Shown here: piece by piece, positions 58,482 to 64,000 of the stretch
Layout: each line of letters begins with the position of its first letter
Position numbering within the stretch: position 1 is the stretch's first letter
From: Hydrocarboniphaga sp.
GTDB lineage: Bacteria; Pseudomonadota; Gammaproteobacteria; Nevskiales; Nevskiaceae
DNA: 64,000 nucleotides
Reading direction: 5' to 3'
NCBI RefSeq assembly: GCF_028291725.1
Contig: NZ_JAQGNT010000026.1
Coordinates: 124,001-188,000, forward strand
Notes under the pieces: generated by a model
What the model saw: only the letters and a program-made list of their open reading frames with translations
Told to the model about the DNA's origin: nothing
Databases searched by the model: none
Program-made: the position numbers and the translations under genes

Positions 58482-58970
58482 TTAGTTCGGGGACGCCAGC
58501 GCTTTTAATGCATCGCCGCTCAGCCGGAAGATCGTCCATTCATCCTGCGGCGCCGCACCCAGGCGGCGGTAGAAGCCGATCGCCGGAGCGTTCCAGTCCA
58601 GCACCGACCACTCGAAGCGGCCGCAGCCGCGAGCCACCGCGAGCCTGGCGATATGCGCCAGCAGCGCGCGGCCGATGCCGTGGCCGCGCTGATCCGGGCG
58701 CACATACAGGTCTTCCAGGTAGATGCCGGGCTTGGCCAGGAAGGTTGAGTAGTTCTGGAAGTACAGCGCAAATCCCGCCGCCACGCCGTCGTGGTGCGCG
58801 ATCAGCACCTCGGCCGCGGGGCGCTCGCCGAACAGCGTCGCACGCAGCGCGTCTTCGGTGGCTGTGACCTGGTCGGAGAGGTGCTCGTATTCGGCGAGTT
58901 CGCGGATGAAGCCGAGTATCAGCGGCACGTCGGCCGGCGTCGCCGGCGCGATGTCCAGAGCCGCGCTCAA
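58482..58970 (-). CDS. GNAT-family N-acetyltransferase
   Basis: 162 residues. IAPATPADVPLILGFIRELAEYE at the start, the acetyl-CoA motif RPDQRGHGIGRALLAHIARLA near residue 95 and the NAPAIGFYRRLGA end are typical of the diamine-acetyltransferase-like branch. The start is a TTG overlapping the psd stop (TTGA). The longer open frame lies wholly inside psd and is rejected. The substrate is unknown. Confidence 0.85.
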   Translation of the reverse strand: MSAALDIAPATPADVPLILGFIRELAEYEHLSDQVTATEDALRATLFGERPAAEVLIAHHDGVAAGFALYFQNYSTFLAKPGIYLEDLYVRPDQRGHGIGRALLAHIARLAVARGCGRFEWSVLDWNAPAIGFYRRLGAAPQDEWTIFRLSGDALKALASPN

Positions 58971-59875
58971 GCCACCGCTCCGATCGCGGCGCGCTGCTTG
59001 ATGCCGATCGCCTGGCCCATGCGCAGCGGCGTCGCCGCGCCCAGCGCCGGGTTCCATTGCAAGGCGCCCGGCGGCGCCAGCAGGATCACCGTCGAGCCCA
59101 TGTTGAAGCGGCCCATCTCCGCGCCGCGTTCAAGCGTCGGCGGATGCACCGGCTGGTAGCGCGCCAGCGGCGAGCGCCGGTGCGGCGGCGAGATCATGCC
59201 GGCCCAGACGGTCTCGATCGAGCCGACGAAGAACGCGCCGACCAGCACCATCGCGAACGGCCCGATCTCGGTGTCGAAGATCGCCGCAACGCGCTCGTTG
59301 CGCGCAAACACTTTCGGCATCGCGCGCGCGGTCGCCGGGTTGACGCTGAACAGCCGGCCGGGCACGTAGACCCATTCGCGTAAGGTGCCGGTCAGCGGCA
59401 TGTGCAGGCGGTGATAGTTGTTCGGCGCAAGGTAAATGGTGCAGAACTCGCCGCCGATGAAGGGCTGCGCCAGGTCCTCGCCGCCGAGCAGTTCGGCCGC
59501 GGTGTAGTGATGGCCCTTGGCCTGGAAGATGCGATCACCGTCGACCTGGCCGAGCTGGCTGACCGCGCCGTCGACCGGCGAAATCAGCACCCCGGCGCCG
59601 CTGGCCTGCGGCCGCGCATCCGGCTTCAGGGCGCGGGTGAAGAACTCGTTGAAGCTCTTGTAGGACGCCGGCTTTTCAAATTCCGCTTCAGCCAGGCTGA
59701 TGTTGAAGCGGCTCATGAATACGCGGATGAAGGCGTTCTTGAAGCCGGGGCTCTCGATCCGGGTCAGCTTGAAGATGCACCAGGACAACAAGCGCGTCGG
59801 CAGGCACAGTTGCAGCAGCGAGAACAGCCGGTCGCCGGTGCTCGCATCGCTTGCCGCGGTAGGGGAGTCGTTCAT
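58967..59875 (-). CDS. psd: Phosphatidylserine decarboxylase
   Basis: 302 residues, proenzyme with pyruvoyl maturation. FNEFFTRALKPDARP, SPVDGAVSQLGQV, NNYHRLHMP with the catalytic His and the self-cleavage site in GRFNMGSTVILL (Gly-Ser) are present. It makes phosphatidylethanolamine at the inner membrane. Start MNDSPT at 59875 was preferred to an upstream frame. The stop overlaps the GNAT start. Confidence 0.95.
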   Translation of the reverse strand: MNDSPTAASDASTGDRLFSLLQLCLPTRLLSWCIFKLTRIESPGFKNAFIRVFMSRFNISLAEAEFEKPASYKSFNEFFTRALKPDARPQASGAGVLISPVDGAVSQLGQVDGDRIFQAKGHHYTAAELLGGEDLAQPFIGGEFCTIYLAPNNYHRLHMPLTGTLREWVYVPGRLFSVNPATARAMPKVFARNERVAAIFDTEIGPFAMVLVGAFFVGSIETVWAGMISPPHRRSPLARYQPVHPPTLERGAEMGRFNMGSTVILLAPPGALQWNPALGAATPLRMGQAIGIKQRAAIGAVA

Positions 59876-59879
59876 GGCC

Positions 59880-60308
59880 TCATTCTGACGCAGGCGCACG
59901 GACCGGGAAATCCGCGGCCAGATCACCGTCCGCGCAGTGCAGCAACAGATGGCTGCGGCCGGCGAGCAGCGGCTGCTTCGTCTGCATCAGCATCAGGTGA
60001 TAGCCGCCAGGTGTCAGCTCGACGCTCTGGCCCGGTGCGAGGGTCAGCGGATCGGCGCGGCGCATGCGCATCCTGCCGTCGGCCATGCTGCTTTGATGGA
60101 TCTCGACGCTGCCGAAATCAGGGCTGCTGATGCTGGCGATCGTCACCGGCTTGCTGCCGTTGTTGACCAGCTTGCCGTAGCCGGCCATCACCGCCGCGCC
60201 CGGTGGAGCTTCGCGGATCCAGGGCTGTACCAGCGCCAGGCCGTCGCAGGCCAGCAGCGGAAGCGGCAGCATCGATGCGGCCGCGATCAGCCAGTGCAGG
60301 CATCGCAT
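59880..60308 (-). CDS. PCuAC-type periplasmic copper chaperone
   Basis: 142 residues with a signal peptide (about residues 1-20). The copper motif runs VEIHQSSMADGRMRM...GGYHLMLM, the HxnMxnHxM pattern of PCuAC proteins, which load CuA or CuB of cytochrome oxidase. Directly coupled to the SCO gene (TGATG), which supports a joint role in oxidase assembly. Confidence 0.9.
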   Translation of the reverse strand: MRCLHWLIAAASMLPLPLLACDGLALVQPWIREAPPGAAVMAGYGKLVNNGSKPVTIASISSPDFGSVEIHQSSMADGRMRMRRADPLTLAPGQSVELTPGGYHLMLMQTKQPLLAGRSHLLLHCADGDLAADFPVRAPASE

Positions 60309-60928
60309 CAGCCTTGTTCCCTGACCACGCGCTGCAGATCGGCCGACAGCTCGTCGACGCGATGCGGCGGCAGGAAATAACCGGCGACCTGGCCCTGGGG
60401 ATTGACCAGAACCAGCGCCGCCGAATGATCCACCGTATAGCTCTCCGGCGTCTCGCCGGGCACCTTGGCGTAGACCAGGCTCAGCGAGCGCGCCAGCTTT
60501 TCGAGCTCGGCGTCGCTGCCGGTCGCGCCGATGAAATCGGGGCTGAAGTAATGCACGTAGCGCTCGAGCTTTTCGGGCGTGTCGCGCTGCGGATCGACCG
60601 ACAGGAACACCACCTGCACCGGCGTCTGCGCGCTGTCGAGCCGGGTTTTGAGCCCCTTGAGCATCGCCAGCGTCGTCGGGCAGACGTCGGGGCAGTAGGT
60701 GAAGCCGGCGAATAGCAGCGACCAGTGGCCCTGGAGGCGCGCATTGTCGAAAACCGCACCGGCGGTGTCGCTGAGCTGGAATGCCTCGATCGCGCGTGGC
60801 TGCTTGAGCAGCGTGCCAGTCTGGATTTCGATGTTCTTCGAGCCGCTCATCGAGGTCGCGACGAGCAGGCCGGCGAGCGCGGCGAGCGCGGCGATTACGC
60901 CGACGATGGTGGCTTTTGCGATCGACAT
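60308..60928 (-). CDS. SCO1/SenC-family copper/thiol protein
   Basis: 206 residues. An N-terminal membrane anchor (about 8-27) and a thioredoxin-like domain with FAGFTYCPDVCPTTL (CxxxC) and the copper-ligand His in YTVDHSAALVLVNPQG. It metallates or reduces the CuA centre of cytochrome c oxidase together with the PCuAC protein behind it. No oxidase genes are in the window. Confidence 0.93.
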   Translation of the reverse strand: MSIAKATIVGVIAALAALAGLLVATSMSGSKNIEIQTGTLLKQPRAIEAFQLSDTAGAVFDNARLQGHWSLLFAGFTYCPDVCPTTLAMLKGLKTRLDSAQTPVQVVFLSVDPQRDTPEKLERYVHYFSPDFIGATGSDAELEKLARSLSLVYAKVPGETPESYTVDHSAALVLVNPQGQVAGYFLPPHRVDELSADLQRVVREQG

Positions 60929-61025
60929 GGGGATGCTGGGCTCGGGCGGTTCAATTGCTGGCGTGGGTTGCGCGCCGCATAATTCAAATCTGTGTTGCCA
61001 TTATTTCACGATCCGAACCCGCTCG

Positions 61026-61934
61026 ATGACCGATACCCGCGACACCCAGGCTCTGATGACGGTACGCGACCTGGTTCGCTGGGGCGCAAGCGAGTTCGGC
61101 CGCCGCGGTCTCAGCTTCGGCCATGGCACTGACAATGCGCTGGACGAGGCGTTCCACCTGGTGCTGCACCAGCTGCACCTGAGCGCCGACCTGCCCACGC
61201 TGTACCTGGAATCCGCGGTCACCGCGTCCGAGCGCGAGGCGGTGCTGAATCTGCTGCAGCAGCGCATCGACACGCGCAAGCCGGCGGCGTACTTGATTGG
61301 CGAGATCCAGTTCTGCGGCATGAGCTTTTATGTCGACGAGCGCGTGCTGGTGCCGCGTTCGCCGATCGCCGAGATGATCGAGGCTCGCTTCGAGCCCTGG
61401 ATCACAGGCGAGCCGCTGCAGATTCTCGATCTGTGCACCGGCAGCGGCTGCATCGGCATCGCCTGCGCCGACGTGTTCGAGGACGCCGAAGTCGATCTGG
61501 CCGAGATCGACGGCGGTGCGCTCGAAGTCTGCCGCCGCAACATCGCGCGTCATGACCTCGCGACCCGCGTGACCGCGATCCAGTCCGACCTGTTCGACGC
61601 GCTCGGCGGTCGCCGCTACGACCTGATCGTCAGCAACCCGCCGTATGTGCCGAGCGCCGAGTGGGAGGCGCTGTCGACCGAATTCAAGCGCGAGCCGAAG
61701 CTGGCGCTGGAGGCGGGCGAGGACGGCATGGACATCGTCGAGCGCATCCTGACGGAGGCGCCGGACTTTCTGGCCGAAGATGGCCTGCTGGTCTGCGAGA
61801 TCGGCGGTTCGATCGACGAGTTCGAAGCGCGCTATCCGACCATTCCGGTCAGCTGGCCGGAGTTCACGCGCGGCGGCGACGGTGTGTTCGTGATCGCGCG
61901 CGCCGAGCTGGTGAGCTGGCTGGAGACACGATGA
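61026..61934 (+). CDS. prmB: 50S ribosomal protein L3 N5-glutamine methyltransferase
   Basis: 302 residues. The SAM motif is LDLCTGSGCIGIACA, the catalytic NPPY is in DLIVSNPPYVPSAEWEAL, and AYLIGEIQFCGMSFYVDERVLVPRSPIAEMI is PrmB-specific rather than PrmC. It methylates the Gln of L3. The ATG at 61026 opens the conserved protein. aroC follows after a repeat, the usual prmB-aroC order. Confidence 0.94.
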   Translation: MTDTRDTQALMTVRDLVRWGASEFGRRGLSFGHGTDNALDEAFHLVLHQLHLSADLPTLYLESAVTASEREAVLNLLQQRIDTRKPAAYLIGEIQFCGMSFYVDERVLVPRSPIAEMIEARFEPWITGEPLQILDLCTGSGCIGIACADVFEDAEVDLAEIDGGALEVCRRNIARHDLATRVTAIQSDLFDALGGRRYDLIVSNPPYVPSAEWEALSTEFKREPKLALEAGEDGMDIVERILTEAPDFLAEDGLLVCEIGGSIDEFEARYPTIPVSWPEFTRGGDGVFVIARAELVSWLETR

Positions 61935-61958
61935 CCCCTGGCCTTCTTGAAAAGAATT

Positions 61959-62063
61959 CCCCTCTCCCTCCGGGAGAGGGGCAGGGGTGAGGGTCTCGAC
62001 GATCGCGCGGATTCCGAGTCCCTCATCCGCCCCTTCGGGGCACCTTCTCCCGGAGGGAGAAGG
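61959..62063. repeat. Paired hairpins of CCCTCTCCC/GGGAGAGGG type
   Basis: Two hairpins (61959-61981 and 62043-62063), each with a 9-10 bp stem around a TCC/GGA loop. A widespread type of intergenic repeat without the GTAG head. It ends 22 nt before aroC. Confidence 0.8.
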
Positions 62064-62085
62064 GACTACTCACGAGTTCTAAAAC

Positions 62086-63174
62086 ATGTCCGGTAACACC
62101 TTTGGCAAATCATTCACCGTCACCAGCTTCGGCGAGAGCCATGGCCCCGCGATCGGCTGCGTGATCGACGGCTGTCCGCCCGGTATGGAGCTGAGCGAAG
62201 CCGACATCCAGCCCGATCTGGACCGGCGCAAGCCCGGCACCAGCAAGTACGTCACGCAGCGCAAGGAAGAGGACAAGGTCCGGATTCTTTCGGGTGTGTT
62301 CGACGGCAAAACCACCGGCACGCCGATCGCGCTGCTGATCGAGAACACCGATCAGCGTTCCTACGACTACGCCAAGATCGCGCAGGTGTTCCGGCCGAAC
62401 CATGCGGATTACGCGTATATCCAGAAATACGGCATTCGCGATCATCGCGGCGGCGGCCGCAGTTCGGCACGCGAGACCGCGGTACGGGTCGCGGCCGGTG
62501 CGGTGGCGAAGAAATACCTGAGCGAGAAACTCGGCGTGAAAGTGCGCGGCTATCTGGCGCAGATGGGGCCGATCGTGCTCGACCTGGTGGACTGGGACGC
62601 GGTCGAGAACAATTCGTTCTTCTCGCCGGATGCGTCGCGGGTGCCCGAAATGGAAGCGCTGATCGACCAGTTGCGCCGCGAAGGCGATTCGGTCGGCGCG
62701 CTGATCCGGGTTGTCGCCAGCGGCCTGCCGCCGGGGCTGGGCGAGCCGGTGTTCGATCGGCTCGACGCCGACCTCGCGCACGCGCTGATGGGTATCAACG
62801 CGGTCAAGGGCGTGGAGATCGGCGACGGCATGCGAGTCGCCGGCATGCGTGGCACCGAACATCGCGACGAGATGACGCCCGAGGCGTTTCTGTCGAACCA
62901 TTCCGGCGGCATCGCCGGCGGCATCAGCACCGGCCAGGATCTGGTCTGCGCGCTTGCGATCAAGCCGACCTCGAGCATCACCACGCCGGGCCGGTCGATC
63001 GACAGCGAAGGCAAGGCGGTGGAGATGCGTACCACCGGCCGCCACGATCCCTGCGTCGGCATCCGCGCGACGCCGATCGCCGAGGCGATGGTCGCGCTGG
63101 TGCTGATCGACCACCTGCTGCGCCATCGTGCGCAGAACGCCGACGTGGTGCCGTCGACGCCGAGGATTCCGTAG
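62086..63174 (+). CDS. aroC: Chorismate synthase
   Basis: 362 residues. Last step of the shikimate pathway, EPSP to chorismate with reduced [50 protein letters not shown], the [13 protein letters not shown] segment and [17 protein letters not shown] are the three family signatures. The TAG stop is 6 nt before a GTAG REP. Confidence 0.98.
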   Translation: MSGNTFGKSFTVTSFGESHGPAIGCVIDGCPPGMELSEADIQPDLDRRKPGTSKYVTQRKEEDKVRILSGVFDGKTTGTPIALLIENTDQRSYDYAKIAQVFRPNHADYAYIQKYGIRDHRGGGRSSARETAVRVAAGAVAKKYLSEKLGVKVRGYLAQMGPIVLDLVDWDAVENNSFFSPDASRVPEMEALIDQLRREGDSVGALIRVVASGLPPGLGEPVFDRLDADLAHALMGINAVKGVEIGDGMRVAGMRGTEHRDEMTPEAFLSNHSGGIAGGISTGQDLVCALAIKPTSSITTPGRSIDSEGKAVEMRTTGRHDPCVGIRATPIAEAMVALVLIDHLLRHRAQNADVVPSTPRIP

Positions 63175-63179
63175 ATCCC

Positions 63180-63258
63180 GTAGCTTGGGGTGAGCGCAGC
63201 GAACCCCAACGGGGGTGCCGCGCCGATGTTGGGATTCGCTGCGCTCACCCCAACCTAC
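63180..63258. repeat. REP pair, GTAG + (C/G)TTGGGGT family
   Basis: Fourth copy of the family of 3714-3792. The left copy begins GTAGCTTGGGG, one base off the others. Confidence 0.88.
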
Positions 63259-63389
63259 GAGCCGCGAGCGGGTTAAAGTTCGTTAATCCTGTCGCCATCT
63301 TTGCGTTAAGCCGCTGGCGCCATCGTATGTGCCGCCCATAATGGGATTCCCATTGTCGGGAGGCGTCACGAAATTCCCAAAAAATAAAA

Positions 63390-64000
63390 ATGCCTACGAT
63401 CGACAACTCCCGTCCGTACTCTGTTCTTCCGCCGTCGAAGCTGTCCGCCTTCAAGCCGCTGTGGATGATGTTCGCGGTGCTGGTCACGCTGTCGGCAGTG
63501 CTGCGCAGCTACCTGTGGCTCCGCTTCGGTATCGCCGCGAACGTGCCGGCGATCCGCCTGCCGTCGATCCTGTTGCTCGGTGCGATCAACGATGCGATCG
63601 AGTTCCTGTATCTGCTGTTGCCGTTCGCGCTGTACCTGGCACTGACGAGCATGCGGTGGAACCGGCGCAGGGCCGGCCGCGTGCTGCTTTACGGCGGCGT
63701 CTGGCTGATGATCTTCGGCATGCTGTTCGTCTGCGCGATGGAGTATTTCTTCTTCGAGGAGTTCGATTCGCGCTTCAATCTGGTCGCGGTCGACTACCTG
63801 ATCTATCCGACCGAAGTGATCGGCGACATCCGTGCCGAGTATCCGGTGGGATCGCTGAGCCTGATCCTGGGCGTGGTCGCGGCCTTCATCACCTGGGCGC
63901 TGCGCCGCCGCTTGGCCGCCTGGCCGGGCACCGAGCCGGTTTCCAAGTCGGCGCGCGCCGGCCTGGTCGGCGGTCTGGCGCTGCTGATCGTCGCTGCGAT
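63390..64000 (+). CDS. N-terminal part of an LTA synthase/phosphoglycerol transferase-like membrane protein (partial)
   Basis: Starts with ATG at 63390 and runs open to the window edge (203 codons visible). Four hydrophobic helices are visible, and EYFFFEEFDSRFNLVAVDYLIYPTEVIGDI resembles the membrane part of LTA-synthase-family sulfatase-fold transferases of gammaproteobacteria. The catalytic sulfatase-like domain lies outside, so the assignment is by the membrane part alone. Confidence 0.7.
   Translation, partial: MPTIDNSRPYSVLPPSKLSAFKPLWMMFAVLVTLSAVLRSYLWLRFGIAANVPAIRLPSILLLGAINDAIEFLYLLLPFALYLALTSMRWNRRRAGRVLLYGGVWLMIFGMLFVCAMEYFFFEEFDSRFNLVAVDYLIYPTEVIGDIRAEYPVGSLSLILGVVAAFITWALRRRLAAWPGTEPVSKSARAGLVGGLALLIVAA

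Noticed and set aside
58971-59057. N-terminal extension of the GNAT protein
   Set aside because: It lies entirely within psd in another frame. The TTG overlapping the psd stop gives the normal family N-terminus.

Overview
The window is about 64 kb of GC-rich chromosome from a gammaproteobacterium. The blocks pyrG-kdsA-eno-ftsB-ispD-ispF, surE-pcm-(DedA)-nlpD, trpS-scpA-scpB-rluB and mtnA/mtaD-ubiG-mupP-yciK, plus ppsA facing ppsR, are those of Xanthomonadales, Nevskiales and Pseudomonas-like bacteria. An AlkK-like acyl-CoA ligase and CTAG/GTAG palindromic repeats fit a Nevskiales/Solimonadaceae-type organism, but this placement is inference. No rRNA or tRNA gene was seen.

Layout. 1-7.2 kb: end of an Ig-like-repeat protein, a periplasmic thioredoxin, tilS, an acyl-CoA ligase, pyrG, a TetR regulator and kdsA. 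7.2-10.1 kb: a secreted M4 metalloprotease facing kdsA. 10.3-17.8 kb: eno, ftsB, ispDF, a second TetR regulator, smr, surE, pcm, a DedA-like protein and nlpD. 17.8-25 kb is an accessory island that starts where rpoS normally follows nlpD. It holds a regular 21-nt degenerate repeat array, an unknown helical protein, a 1.4-kilo-residue Rhs protein, an orphan Rhs tip and several small membrane proteins that are candidate immunity proteins. Its Rhs half is visibly AT-richer than the rest. 25-33.8 kb: sppA, murI, nadC, argF, sodB, grxD, an isocitrate dehydrogenase fused to CBS domains and a molybdopterin-binding-like protein. 33.9-38.4 kb: an EamA transporter, then a three-gene signalling operon (response regulator, receiver-GGDEF-degenerate EAL, and a histidine kinase with an ethylene-receptor-type membrane domain). 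38.7-64 kb: darP, a crotonase, ppsA/ppsR, bolA, yciI, yciB, yciO, a site-2-protease-like protein, trpS, scpAB, rluB, tonB, yciK-like, mupP, ubiG, mtaD, mtnA, bepA, a GNAT protein, psd, a PCuAC copper chaperone, SCO, prmB, aroC and the start of an LTA-synthase-like membrane protein.

Intergenic spaces are filled with palindromic repeats. At least five families follow the REP design (GTAG head plus palindrome, usually as an inverted pair), and in several places the GTAG supplies the TAG stop codon of the adjacent gene. Two larger CTAG-bounded palindromes (165 and 272 bp) look like non-autonomous mobile elements.

The strongest candidate for something undescribed is the 21-nt array with its neighbouring helical protein (18.0-19.1 kb). 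Other points of interest are the ethylene-sensor-like kinase, ICD-CBS, KdsA with Asp at the metal-cysteine position, and a site-2-protease homologue with Arg in place of the first zinc His.
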